Below, in pieces: positions 1-7,993 of a stretch of DNA of 29,015 nucleotides. The stretch covers positions 1 through 29,015 of the forward strand of contig CAZBNU010000030.1 of the NCBI GenBank assembly GCA_964493075.1, read 5' to 3'. Under the pieces are notes generated by a model, which saw nothing but the letters and a program-made list of their open reading frames with translations, did not search any database and was not told the origin of the DNA. Made by a program: the position numbers and the translations under genes. Each line of letters begins with the position of its first letter. Position 1 is the stretch's first letter. Origin of the DNA: SLFT01 sp964493075 (lineage in GTDB: Bacteria; Hydrogenedentota; Hydrogenedentia; Hydrogenedentales; CAITNO01).

Positions 1-369
1 GTGCAATGTGAAGGACTTGAATTGTGCCTCCCGTGTTTCATGCAGTTTGAATGGATACAATCGACATAACAACGGACGATGTTCGTAAATGGCACAGAAT
101 TTTGTCTTCTTGTCCAGGAAAAAGCAGCCGACCTTTTCGTCCCGCTGGAGCGCCATGATATACCTTTCTCCATTGACCTCCAGCCAGGTGGGGTCGCTTT
201 TCTCCACGCCGGTTACTTCATCCGGCGTCAGGAACTCCAGAAATTTACGGGGGTTCTTGCCGGTATTCATGGCGATACGCAATACATCCCACGGTGTTGG
301 CAGACAGACCACATCAGTGCAGCAGTGTCCACAACTATGACACTTGAATGTTACAGTTTTATGACCCAT
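1..369 (-). CDS. YkgJ/UPF0153-type cysteine-cluster protein, partial (C-terminus outside window)
   Basis: Read on the minus strand from the ATG at 369, the frame stays open for 123 codons to the window edge, so the C-terminus is missing. The N-terminus carries CHSCGHCC at about residues 10-17, and further on there is a C-x6-RPLLCRLYPF pattern. Both are hallmarks of the YkgJ family, small proteins with conserved cysteines thought to bind zinc or iron. The family has no firm biochemical role, so none is assigned. The start is supported by AAGGAGAG three bases upstream and by a good promoter further up (451-480). It is divergent from the hemolysin III gene. Family identification is confident; function is unknown. 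Confidence 0.85.
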   Translation of the reverse strand, partial: MGHKTVTFKCHSCGHCCTDVVCLPTPWDVLRIAMNTGKNPRKFLEFLTPDEVTGVEKSDPTWLEVNGERYIMALQRDEKVGCFFLDKKTKFCAIYEHRPLLCRLYPFKLHETREAQFKSFTLH

Positions 370-450
370 GTACTCTCCTTGGGTAATTTGAAATCGGGGA
401 AAAGTGGTTAGCAGTACCCACAAAATAGGGTATTGTATTATCAGCGCATA

Positions 451-480
451 ATCATACCTGCTTTATAGGTCAACCGTCAA
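451..480 (-). promoter_or_regulatory. sigma70-like promoter for the YkgJ-type gene
   Basis: On the minus strand, TTGACG (480-475) and TATGAT (456-451) are separated by 18 bases. Transcription would start near 444, leaving a leader of about 75 bases before the ATG at 369. A second TTGACC lies inside the spacer but is too close to the -10 to be its partner. This is motif matching only. Confidence 0.5.
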
Positions 481-550
481 TGTGGACACATTCGTGGTCA
501 AAGAATCACGCTATGCGCGTATTTGGGAATTTTGCGATATTCCAGAATAA

Positions 551-581
551 TTGTAACTTTTAGTTTGTTAAGGTGTATAGT
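551..581 (+). promoter_or_regulatory. possible promoter for the hemolysin III gene
   Basis: TTGTAA at 551-556 and TATAGT at 576-581 are 19 bases apart, about 30 bases before the ATG at 613. The spacing is longer than ideal, so this is a weak call. Confidence 0.33.
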
Positions 582-612
582 ACGGATAGATACCGTTCAG
601 ATGGAGAATTAC

Positions 613-1275
613 ATGGAAACAGAAGTCGTTGAAAAACATTATCCCGTTCTGGAGGAAATAGCCAACAGCGTAACCCACGGCATTGGGGCTGTATTGAGCA
701 TTGCGGGACTGGTATGGCTTATAGTGCGCGCTGTTCATATCGGCGATATCTACAGCATCGTATCGGTGATCATTTTTGGCGTGTCATTGTTTCTGCTATA
801 TCTTGCTTCTACGCTTTATCATGCGGTGCCGTGGCCCAGGGTGAAGAGGGTCTTTCGTAAATTTGACCACTGTGCTATTTACTGGCTGATTGCGGGCACG
901 TATACGCCGTTTATGCTGGTATCCATGCGGGGTACGGTCGGCTGGACGCTGTTTGGCGTAGTGTGGGGTATTGCCTGTGTGGGCACGGCGTTCAAACTTT
1001 TCTTCATTGGGCGCTTCGATAAGATTGCCACGTTTATGTATGTTGCCATGGGTTGGATTGCGCTGGTGGCCATCAAACCTGCCATCACCCATATTCCTGC
1101 GGGTGCACTGATTATGATGCTTATAGGTGGGATTGCCTACACGTCAGGCGTGTATTTCTACATGAACAGCCGCATCCCTTACAACCATGCTATTTGGCAC
1201 TGCTTCGTCATGGCGGGTAGCGCTGTGCATTTTTTCGCCATCGTTTTTTATGTTCTTGCCTTTCCGATGAGTTGA
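613..1275 (+). CDS. hemolysin III / PAQR family membrane protein
   Basis: This is a 220-residue integral membrane protein with seven likely hydrophobic helices, the size and layout of the bacterial hemolysin III (HlyIII, YqfA-like) branch of the PAQR superfamily. Family residues are visible: THG near 21-23, S66-x3-H70 in STLYH, D85 in FDH, and H192/H196 in NHAIWH followed by H206. In PAQR proteins the early His and the late HxxxH pair bind a metal, and all are present. The name comes from a Bacillus cereus haemolysin; most bacterial members have unproven function and may affect membrane lipid state. The ATG at 613 is chosen because GGAG lies six bases upstream; an in-frame ATG at 601 overlaps that ribosome site. 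The gene is convergent with the transglutaminase gene, with a hairpin between them. Confidence 0.9.
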   Translation: METEVVEKHYPVLEEIANSVTHGIGAVLSIAGLVWLIVRAVHIGDIYSIVSVIIFGVSLFLLYLASTLYHAVPWPRVKRVFRKFDHCAIYWLIAGTYTPFMLVSMRGTVGWTLFGVVWGIACVGTAFKLFFIGRFDKIATFMYVAMGWIALVAIKPAITHIPAGALIMMLIGGIAYTSGVYFYMNSRIPYNHAIWHCFVMAGSAVHFFAIVFYVLAFPMS

Positions 1276-1281
1276 TGTGTA

Positions 1282-1303
1282 AAAGAGGCGTCGCTGCCTC
1301 TTT
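1282..1303. terminator. bidirectional hairpin between convergent genes
   Basis: AAAGAGGC (1282-1289) pairs perfectly with GCCTCTTT (1296-1303) across a 6-base loop. It lies 7 bases after the hemolysin III stop and 20 bases from the stop of the convergent transglutaminase gene. The A- and T-rich stem ends could serve as the U-tract in either direction. A similar hairpin occupies the convergent gap at 15043-15063. Confidence 0.55.
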
Positions 1304-1323
1304 GATGCGGCAGGATGCAGTAT

Positions 1324-3378
1324 CTACGTTGGCGTGTTCAGAGTCTGATGCAATTGTTCCTGCAATATGGTGTTTGCGTTTCCAACAGAAGTGCCATTGC
1401 AGCGCAGTGCGGCGCAGGTGATGTACCAATTGCCTAAGGCCTTATGATCTGCCTGTTCTTGGTTGGCGGCAAGCATCCTGTTTCCAAAATTATTGAGCGT
1501 TTCACTCTTTCCTCGTACAAAGCCACGTTGTGCTGCTTCCCTGTCTGCACGCGCCAGTAACCGCAGGAACGCTTCCTCTTCCGGGCCATGTTGCTGCTTT
1601 CGCCAGTGGGGACGATAGTTGCGCAGGCCGTAGGCCGCTGTCCCGAGGAGCAGCATCCCTGACAGCACTCTTCCCGGCAGGGTCATGAACAGGGCAATAA
1701 TCAACTGGTGGAGGAGTTCGCCAATGGCGTTGATGCCATTCTCGCGAATCAATGCGAGTATCTGTGCCAATTTGAATTTCAGCCTATCCCGGAACGCGGC
1801 AAAGGCGCTGGTGGGTTCGGAGTGGGGCAGGCCGTCGGGAGGTGTGGCTTCCACCGTCACCCAGCCGCGTTGGTCATCCCACGCTTCCGCCCAGGCATGG
1901 GCGTCCCGGTTCCGGGCAATCCAATAGCCGCCGGAGGTATTCTTCTCTGTCACCACAAAGCCGGTAACATAGCGGGCAGGCACGCCTGCAAGCCGCAGCA
2001 TGATAACCGCGCCGGACGCGAAATATTCGCAGTGCGCCGGGGGACGTTCCGTCAGGAAATAACTCAACGGGTCCTGACGTGACGGAATTTGAATGCCATA
2101 TTGGTAGGTGTAGTTGCTCCTGAAATAATGGGTGACAGCGCGAATCTTATCCGCAGCAGTATGCTGTTGTTCCGTAACCTTCATACATGCCTGTCTTGCT
2201 GCTTCCGACAGACTTTCCGGCACTTGCAGGCACTGTTTCCAGGTTGCATCATCAGGCGCATCGCCAGCGGAAACTGCACCGTCAACCAACAGATACGGAC
2301 GGCTTCGCGGCAGCCCCTCCACAGCACAATGGAGGTGTGCGTCCGTTTTTATCAACGTGGGGGAAGCAGCAACACACGCAGTGTTGAGTGTGGTAAACAG
2401 CAGGTCCCGCTGGTAATCCGCAGACCACACCTTAAACAGCTGTCCAAAGATTCCGTCATCTTGACGCAGCTGAAAAAACTGGTTTTCTCCAACGACATTC
2501 TTGAATATAGGGGGAGGGGAGGTCGGGCGCAAGGGCTTCAGTGGGCTGGTGGATTCCCACACACGCCCTTTCAGGCTGTCGCGGACATGGGCGCGCAGGT
2601 ATTCCGGTGAGGAATCGGAGAAGACACGGATGGCAACCTTCTCGTTATTCCGCTTGTGAAGAGCAGTTATACTTTGCAGGGTAGTCTGATCGGATAGTCC
2701 CGTTGATCCGGTGTTGATGTTAGGCTGAAAATAGCGAAACAGAAATTCGTCCAATTTCGCCACATTAGGCGCGGCAAAGAGGGACAGCGTAATGCCGGAA
2801 GCAATGGATGCCGTCAAAACCAGCAGCGAGAGAGCATATTTCAGGAATGCGCCTTTGTGTCTATTTATGCCGCCGGTTGCCAATGCGATGTGAAGCGCAA
2901 AAAGAACTGAAAAAATCCCTGCGCTCGTCATGCTGGTGATACGGTAGAAGAGGGAACGGGATACGAAATCGCCAATGAGTGCGAGACTGGCAATGCCCAT
3001 CAGGGGGACGGCGTAATGCACAGAGAACAGGCGATTTTCCTTTCGTGCGGTAAAGGAGTGGATTCCCAGCAGAAGCATCTGAACAACAATCAACAACTGC
3101 GTCAAGGCGTGGTTAAGGTCATAATAGCCGGGGAAGGGACTGAACCGTCCCGTTATCTCCAGGGGGAACATGCGCATTTTTGCGGCAAAGAGCGCGGTTA
3201 CGGCCAGGAACAGGTAGACTTGCTGTCGCTGGGAAAACTGCATCCGGAAGGGACGCAGATACAGGATGATTGCAGCAATGGCCATTACCGCCGGAAAAGC
3301 GCGGGTTTCGGTCAGGATGCCGGTAACGATGAGTTGCACCAGAAGCATGAGCAGTATAATGAGACGCGGCATGTTCAT
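1324..3378 (-). CDS. TgpA-like membrane transglutaminase-core protein (DUF3488-transglutaminase-DUF4129 layout)
   Basis: A 684-residue protein. Hydrophobic segments fill residues 1-205, then comes a periplasmic region, a transglutaminase core at about 400-515, one more membrane helix near 557-585, and a soluble tail to the end. The core has the papain-like catalytic set: C450 in PPAHCEYFASGAV, H494 in RDAHAWAEAW, and an acidic residue at E510 in VTVEATPP where Asp is more usual. This architecture matches the TgpA group (DUF3488 plus transglutaminase-like plus DUF4129-like tail). Such proteins usually sit with MoxR and DUF58 genes, as here. The substrate is unknown; a periplasmic protein-modifying or peptidase role is inferred. 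The start ATG overlaps the DUF58 stop (ATGA at 3375-3378), indicating translational coupling. Confidence 0.88.
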   Translation of the reverse strand: MNMPRLIILLMLLVQLIVTGILTETRAFPAVMAIAAIILYLRPFRMQFSQRQQVYLFLAVTALFAAKMRMFPLEITGRFSPFPGYYDLNHALTQLLIVVQMLLLGIHSFTARKENRLFSVHYAVPLMGIASLALIGDFVSRSLFYRITSMTSAGIFSVLFALHIALATGGINRHKGAFLKYALSLLVLTASIASGITLSLFAAPNVAKLDEFLFRYFQPNINTGSTGLSDQTTLQSITALHKRNNEKVAIRVFSDSSPEYLRAHVRDSLKGRVWESTSPLKPLRPTSPPPIFKNVVGENQFFQLRQDDGIFGQLFKVWSADYQRDLLFTTLNTACVAASPTLIKTDAHLHCAVEGLPRSRPYLLVDGAVSAGDAPDDATWKQCLQVPESLSEAARQACMKVTEQQHTAADKIRAVTHYFRSNYTYQYGIQIPSRQDPLSYFLTERPPAHCEYFASGAVIMLRLAGVPARYVTGFVVTEKNTSGGYWIARNRDAHAWAEAWDDQRGWVTVEATPPDGLPHSEPTSAFAAFRDRLKFKLAQILALIRENGINAIGELLHQLIIALFMTLPGRVLSGMLLLGTAAYGLRNYRPHWRKQQHGPEEEAFLRLLARADREAAQRGFVRGKSETLNNFGNRMLAANQEQADHKALGNWYITCAALRCNGTSVGNANTILQEQLHQTLNTPT

Positions 3379-4613
3379 AACGAAGTGATGCTCCCCGCAT
3401 TGATGGCGTCTGGATGCAGCACCGTCATCTCCACCGATTCGTAGGGTTCCAGCGGCACGGTCGTTTCGCCTTCCCGGACAATGAACACGCGCCCGCTACA
3501 GCCGCACTCCACCGCAGTACGCAGCATTTCCCTGCGTGTGGTGTCCCAGTCGAGGAACACAAAAATGACCGTGGAGATTTTTCCCAGTTCATCGGCAAGT
3601 ACGGGCGTGATAATGTCAAAGGGATTGGTTTTACAGGACTCGATACATGCCAGGATTTCCAACACCGTGTCGAAGTGGGACGCGCCTCGTCCTGTGCGCA
3701 GGTTGTAGAGTTCCGGTCCGGCGGCGAAAATGTCCAGTAGGTATTCCCCCCGCGACAGTGCATCCACAATGGTGGCGGTCAGGCTGATGGCAGCCTCCAG
3801 GCGGTTACCGTCCTTCTTCTGTTGGAGGCGGTTGCTGGTGTAGGTGTCCAGCACCAGCGCTATCCGTAGGTAATATTCTTCCTGATACTCGCGCACGACC
3901 GGTTGGCCGATGCGCGCCCAGGCGCGCATATCCAGCCTGCGTATGGAATCGCCCGGACGGAACTCGCGATTTCCGATGTATTCCGGTGATTCTCCGACAT
4001 TTGCGGTTAACGCTACGCCTCCCGGTTGATAGCGACGACTTACCGGCACGTCCATGTTTTCCGCAGGGGTGAATGCAGGAAGCACCAGCAGATTGCCTAC
4101 CGGTGTCCGGGACGCACCGGAGCGGATCAGACGAAACGGGAAGGCAGTGTAGGCGCGATAACAGGGCAGGGGATAACTGCCCCGGCGCGTGGCATCAATG
4201 CTAAAGGGCATCTCTGCGGTTTCTCCTGAAGGCAGGGATTCGATATAGGTATCGAGGTCCTTGTAGCGCAATCCCGAGGGCAGATTGAAGAATGCCGCAC
4301 CCACATCATAGGCTGGCAAGCGTCCCGTATTGTGAATCAATGCGGAGCCGTGCAATGTTGCGCCTGCCACCACACGGTCAGGCATTTTCACTGTGATGTC
4401 AAACTTGGTGCGCCAGATGTAATTCAGTGCCATAGCGAACAAGCCAAGGAAGAACAAGACGGAAAACAGGTCGAAGGTGAGGATTTCCAGGGAACCGGAC
4501 ACGAACAGGCCCGCGAACAGACCAAAGGCAATCAGCACCCTGCCGTAATTGGTCAGTTTGAATCCCCACAAATAGAGGAACAACGGCTTTATGATAGCCG
4601 ACTCCCACTTCAT
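3375..4613 (-). CDS. DUF58 domain protein with two N-terminal membrane helices
   Basis: A 412-residue protein with hydrophobic helices at about 24-40 and 45-66, then a beta-rich region, then the diagnostic DUF58 box at about 214-243 (FRPGDSIRRLDMRAWARIGQ, followed by VVREY). After it comes LVLDTYTS, a von Willebrand A-like strand with D256, although the full DxSxS metal site of a canonical vWA domain is not evident. DUF58 proteins are the standard partners of MoxR ATPases and TgpA-type transglutaminases. A role as scaffold or substrate adaptor for the ATPase is inferred by analogy. It overlaps both neighbours by ATGA, so the three genes should be made in a fixed order and ratio. Confidence 0.88.
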   Translation of the reverse strand: MKWESAIIKPLFLYLWGFKLTNYGRVLIAFGLFAGLFVSGSLEILTFDLFSVLFFLGLFAMALNYIWRTKFDITVKMPDRVVAGATLHGSALIHNTGRLPAYDVGAAFFNLPSGLRYKDLDTYIESLPSGETAEMPFSIDATRRGSYPLPCYRAYTAFPFRLIRSGASRTPVGNLLVLPAFTPAENMDVPVSRRYQPGGVALTANVGESPEYIGNREFRPGDSIRRLDMRAWARIGQPVVREYQEEYYLRIALVLDTYTSNRLQQKKDGNRLEAAISLTATIVDALSRGEYLLDIFAAGPELYNLRTGRGASHFDTVLEILACIESCKTNPFDIITPVLADELGKISTVIFVFLDWDTTRREMLRTAVECGCSGRVFIVREGETTVPLEPYESVEMTVLHPDAINAGSITSL

Positions 4614-5560
4614 GTGGGCACCTTTATCCCGGACAAAATTTCGAGCATGGTGTCGCGCTTGTTGATGCTGCCGTACTTCGCCTTCGATGTGAGTATGAGA
4701 CGATGGGATAATACTTCAGGCCCAATCCGCTGCACATCATCGGGTAATACATAGTTCCGTCCTGCGAGGAACGCGGCGCTCTGTGCGGCACGGAACAGCA
4801 TAAGCGAACCCCGTGGGCTCACGCCGAGTTTAAGCCGTGCATTGGTGCGCGTTGCCTGGGCAATGTCCACCATGTAGCGGGCGATCCGTTCCTCCACATG
4901 GACGTGGCGCACCGCCTGTTGAATTTCAAACACCGTATCCCGGGACATCACTGTCGCGAGGGTGTTCACGGGATGTTCCTCCGCGAGGGAATACAGAATG
5001 GACATCTCCTTGTCTGCGGAAGGATAGCCTAGATTCAACAGCAGCAGAAAGCGGTCGAGTTGCGCTTCGGGCAGGGGATAGGTGCCGTGGAAATCCACGG
5101 GGTTCTGCGTGGCAATCACCAGGAAAGGGGAGGGCAGGGCGTAATAGCGTCCTTCAATGGTGGCCTGACCTTCGCCCATGGCCTCCAGCAGCGCCGATTG
5201 CGTGCGCGGCGAAGCGCGGTTGATTTCGTCCGCCAACAGCACATTGCAGAACACGGGGCCCTCGCGGAACACGAACGCGCCGGTCTGAGGATTATAAATG
5301 GATGCGCCCACAATATCCGCAGGCAGCAGATCGGGCGTAAACTGAATCCGGTTAAATGCGGCGTCAATGGATTTTGCAAGCGCCTTCGCCAGCGTGGTCT
5401 TGCCCACACCGGGCACATCCTCCATCAACACCGAACCGCCCGCAAACAGTGCCACCAACAACAGGTCAATGGCGTCATCTTTGCCCTGTATCACCTTGGC
5501 GATATTGTCCTTCAACGCTGCAATCTGACTGCCGTACCGTTCCGAAATATGCTCTGCCAT
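4610..5560 (-). CDS. MoxR family AAA+ ATPase
   Basis: A 316-residue AAA+ ATPase of the MoxR branch. Walker A is DVPGVGKTT (residues 48-56), Walker B is VLLADEINRA (107-116), sensor 1 is ATQNP (150-154), and the arginine finger region is EAQLDRF with R170. Length and motif spacing match the family, which acts as a chaperone-like ATPase and often works with vWA/DUF58 proteins. The ATG at 5560 is preferred because GGGAG lies nine bases upstream; a TTG at 5569 is in frame but touches that site. This is the first gene of the moxR-DUF58-transglutaminase operon and overlaps the next gene by ATGA. The cellular target cannot be read from sequence; cell-envelope maintenance is a guess from the membrane-bound partners. 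Confidence 0.93.
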   Translation of the reverse strand: MAEHISERYGSQIAALKDNIAKVIQGKDDAIDLLLVALFAGGSVLMEDVPGVGKTTLAKALAKSIDAAFNRIQFTPDLLPADIVGASIYNPQTGAFVFREGPVFCNVLLADEINRASPRTQSALLEAMGEGQATIEGRYYALPSPFLVIATQNPVDFHGTYPLPEAQLDRFLLLLNLGYPSADKEMSILYSLAEEHPVNTLATVMSRDTVFEIQQAVRHVHVEERIARYMVDIAQATRTNARLKLGVSPRGSLMLFRAAQSAAFLAGRNYVLPDDVQRIGPEVLSHRLILTSKAKYGSINKRDTMLEILSGIKVPT

Positions 5561-5596
5561 TGCATGCAACTCCCACTATGGTTGAAATATGGGATT

Positions 5597-5626
5597 ACTT
5601 TACAGGAATTGTCGGTGGGGAGTAAA
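5597..5626 (-). promoter_or_regulatory. possible promoter of the moxR operon
   Basis: On the minus strand, TTTACT (5626-5621) and TAAAGT (5602-5597) are 18 bases apart, about 37 bases before the moxR ATG. Each hexamer matches four of six consensus positions, so the call is tentative. Confidence 0.33.
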
Positions 5627-5658
5627 CAAAAGAATCTGTGGCTGGGTGTATGAGAATT

Positions 5659-5685
5659 ATGGGACGTATGGGACGTATGGGACGT
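5659..5685 (+). repeat. three perfect tandem copies of the 9-mer ATGGGACGT
   Basis: Copies lie at 5659-5667, 5668-5676 and 5677-5685, in the divergent gap between moxR and the sialidase-like gene. The last copy runs into TATAAT at 5685-5690, a perfect -10 hexamer for rightward transcription, but no convincing -35 sits at the right distance. The 9-base period preserves no obvious reading frame of a gene. Confidence 0.9.
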
Positions 5686-5771
5686 ATAATGAAGATGGTT
5701 TCAGAATAGTCGGATTGCAGGAGGCTTTTTTGCCATAATAGGGGCATTGAAAAAATGAAAGGAACCTTGCC

Positions 5772-6878
5772 ATGTTTTTGATTGTGATTGTGATTGCTTC
5801 TTCGTTGGTGGCTGCGGACTTTATGGAACCGCCCCAGGTGGTGATGAACCCCGGCGAAGCGTATTCTGGCGCAACACGGAATTTTCAGGGGATTCCCAGT
5901 ATCGAGCGGAGTCCGGGTGGGCGTTTGTGGGCGACTTGGTATGGTGGTGTCGGGGACAAAGAAGATGAAACGAATTATGTGATCCTGGTGACGAGCGGGG
6001 ATGACGGGAAAACCTGGTCGGAAGAGGTGCTTGTGGTGGACCCAGGTGTTGAGAATCCTACCCGCGCCTATGATCCGAATATCTGGCTGGACCCGACAGG
6101 GAAGTTGTGGCTTTTCTGGGCACAGACTGTGGGACACGACGGCACGGTTGCCGGGGTGTGGTGCATCACTACCGGAACGCCCGACAATGCCGATGCCGAA
6201 TGGTCGGCACCGCGCAGGCTTACGGACGGGGTCATGATGTGCAAGCCGCTGGTGCTTGCTTCGGGCGAGTGGGTGTTGCCCGCATCCACCTGGCGCGACA
6301 CTGATAATAGCGCCCGCATGATTGTCTCCACAGACAATGGCGCAACATGGACATTGAAGGGCGCGTGTAATGTTCCCAAAGATGTACGCGCTTTTGATGA
6401 GCACATGTTCATCGAGAAGAAGGACGGCACGTTATGGCTGCTGGCGCGCACGAAGTACGGCATCGGCGAAAGCGTTTCCAAAGACGGCGGCGCCACGTGG
6501 CCGGAATTGCAGCCGTCGAAAATAGCCCATCCCAGCGCCCGTTTCTTTATTCGGCGTTTACAGTCGGGCAATCTGTTGCTGGTAAAGCACGGCCCCATAG
6601 ACAAGCAGACCGGACGTTCCCATCTGACCGCGTTTATTTCGGACGATGACGGTGCTACCTGGCCGCACAATTTGTTGCTGGATGAGCGTAAAGGTGTTTC
6701 CTATCCTGACGGTTTTCAAGCGCCTGATGGCGTTATCTACATCATCTATGATTACGACCGCACCGGGGCAAAACAGATTATCATGACTACCTTTACGGAA
6801 GAAGATATTGTTGCGGGCGGGTATTCAACGGACAAGGCGCGGGAGCGGGTATTGGTTCATCAGGCGAGTAAGAAATGA
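5772..6878 (+). CDS. secreted Asp-box sialidase-like (BNR repeat) protein
   Basis: A 368-residue protein beginning with a short hydrophobic signal (MFLIVIVIASSLVAA) and so probably exported. It has four Asp-box beta-propeller motifs: SGDDGKTW (75-82), STDNGATW (186-193), SKDGGATW (236-243) and SDDDGATW (290-297). The segment IPSIERSPGGRLWATWYGG near the start and YPDGFQAPDGVIYIIYDYDR near the end are typical of sialidase-superfamily propellers from environmental bacteria. Enzymes with this fold remove sialic acid or act on other sugars. Asp boxes are structural, so hydrolase activity is likely but the sugar is not established. AAAGGAA seven bases upstream supports the ATG. It opens a plus-strand series with the SGNH and URO-D-like genes, but repeat-filled gaps make a shared transcript uncertain. 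Confidence 0.82.
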   Translation: MFLIVIVIASSLVAADFMEPPQVVMNPGEAYSGATRNFQGIPSIERSPGGRLWATWYGGVGDKEDETNYVILVTSGDDGKTWSEEVLVVDPGVENPTRAYDPNIWLDPTGKLWLFWAQTVGHDGTVAGVWCITTGTPDNADAEWSAPRRLTDGVMMCKPLVLASGEWVLPASTWRDTDNSARMIVSTDNGATWTLKGACNVPKDVRAFDEHMFIEKKDGTLWLLARTKYGIGESVSKDGGATWPELQPSKIAHPSARFFIRRLQSGNLLLVKHGPIDKQTGRSHLTAFISDDDGATWPHNLLLDERKGVSYPDGFQAPDGVIYIIYDYDRTGAKQIIMTTFTEEDIVAGGYSTDKARERVLVHQASKK

Positions 6879-6885
6879 AGAATAA

Positions 6886-6970
6886 ACGCAGAGGCGCAGA
6901 GGGATGCAGAGATTCGCAGAGATTTTGTGATCTGATGATATATTCTCTGCGAATCTCTGCGACTCTGCGT
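6886..6970. repeat. CGCAGAG fold-back repeat, copy 1
   Basis: The left arm (6886-6922) is built of CGCAGAG/TGCAGAG units 8-10 bases apart; the right arm (6944-6970) is its reverse complement apart from one extra 10-base unit on the left. RNA or single-stranded DNA would form a long imperfect hairpin. It starts 8 bases after the sialidase stop codon. A near-identical copy lies at 7895-7975, in the same orientation, after the next gene. Confidence 0.9.
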
Positions 6971-7020
6971 CAAAATATATTAGAAAGAACCAGTAACACA
7001 ACTGACATAAGGGAAAGTAT

Positions 7021-7890
7021 ATGAACCTGACGCTGATTATAGCTGCGCATTTCATGAAAGGGCAGGCTGCATTTACCGGAATGGCGCTTGTGGTTATTTC
7101 TATGCTCATGCTGCTGCGTGCAAAGAAGCAAAGAATGCGTTCCGCGTTGAATGTTCTTATGGTGTTGGGCGCTATCTTTGTTCTCGCTTCAGCGACACCC
7201 TGGCCTTACTGGTGGTATGGAGTATGGTTGCTGTTGTTTGCAGGAAGTATGATCAAATATCCCATGTGTCGCAATACCTGTTCCGTAATTCTTCTTTTAC
7301 TCTCGGTCGGCATGATAGCCTATGAACTCCCTTATCATATTTCTCCACGAATCAGCACGTCAGGAATATCCAGAATTTACGTTATAGGCGATTCACTGGC
7401 ATCGGGTGCAGAACCGTTTGGAAAGAACTGGCCGGAAATTATCGGTGAAGAGTCGGGAATTCCCGTTACACGTCTATCTTTTGGTGGCGCTACGACAAAA
7501 ACTATCTTGCATAGTGCAAAAAAAATACAGGACGAATCTTCAATAGTACTTCTGGAGATAGGCGGCAATGATTTGCTTGCCGGAAATCCGACGTTTTATG
7601 AGGATTTAGACCGGCTTATGGGGATCGTTTCCGCACCAAACAGGCATTTGATCATGGTGGAACTGCCGCTGCCGCCTTCCTTTAACCGATACGGTATGGT
7701 CCAACGCGCATTGGCAAAAAAGTATAATGCAACTCTGATTCCCAAGAAACATTTGGCATCTGTGTTGTCAGCCAAAGGCGCTACCGAAGATGGGCTGCAT
7801 CTCTCTATCTCCGGCCACAAATACCTGGCAGAACATATTCTTGGCCTGCTGGATTTATCTGTCAGGAAGACAGAGGAATCTACATCATGA
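7021..7890 (+). CDS. SGNH/GDSL hydrolase with N-terminal membrane region
   Basis: A 289-residue protein. Residues 1-105 hold about four hydrophobic helices, and residues 117-280 form an SGNH-hydrolase domain. Block I is VIGDSLASG with nucleophile S125, block III is EIGGNDLL with N183, and block V is DGLHLS with D257 and H260, so the catalytic residues are intact. SGNH enzymes are esterases, often removing acetyl groups from sugars or acting on lipids. A membrane-tethered deacetylase acting on polysaccharide or lipid is plausible, but the substrate is not determined. AAGGGA about six bases upstream supports the ATG at 7021. The gene lies between two direct copies of the CGCAGAG fold-back repeat, the second starting four bases after its stop codon. 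Confidence 0.87.
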   Translation: MNLTLIIAAHFMKGQAAFTGMALVVISMLMLLRAKKQRMRSALNVLMVLGAIFVLASATPWPYWWYGVWLLLFAGSMIKYPMCRNTCSVILLLLSVGMIAYELPYHISPRISTSGISRIYVIGDSLASGAEPFGKNWPEIIGEESGIPVTRLSFGGATTKTILHSAKKIQDESSIVLLEIGGNDLLAGNPTFYEDLDRLMGIVSAPNRHLIMVELPLPPSFNRYGMVQRALAKKYNATLIPKKHLASVLSAKGATEDGLHLSISGHKYLAEHILGLLDLSVRKTEESTS

Positions 7891-7894
7891 ATAA

Positions 7895-7975
7895 ACGCAG
7901 AGGTGCAGAGGGATGCAGAGTATCGCAGAGAAGAAGAAAAAATAGAAATCTCTGCGAATCTCTGCGAATCTGCGT
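7895..7975. repeat. CGCAGAG fold-back repeat, copy 2
   Basis: The left arm (7895-7931) matches copy 1 almost base for base, including the AATAA that precedes it. The right arm (7949-7975) has the same repeated TCTGCGAA units. The loop differs completely from copy 1. It fills most of the gap between the SGNH stop and the URO-D-like start. Confidence 0.9.
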
Positions 7976-7993
7976 TAAAAAGGAAACGACATC

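Noticed and set aside
5595..6404. 269-codon minus-strand frame spanning the 9-bp repeat and the sialidase start
   Set aside because: Its repeated RPI residues simply translate the ATGGGACGT tandem, and the rest is antisense to the Asp-box protein.
6886..7975. CGCAGAG repeats considered as a CRISPR array
   Set aside because: Only two copies, each palindromic with irregular short units, separated by a full gene; no uniform spacers and no cas genes.
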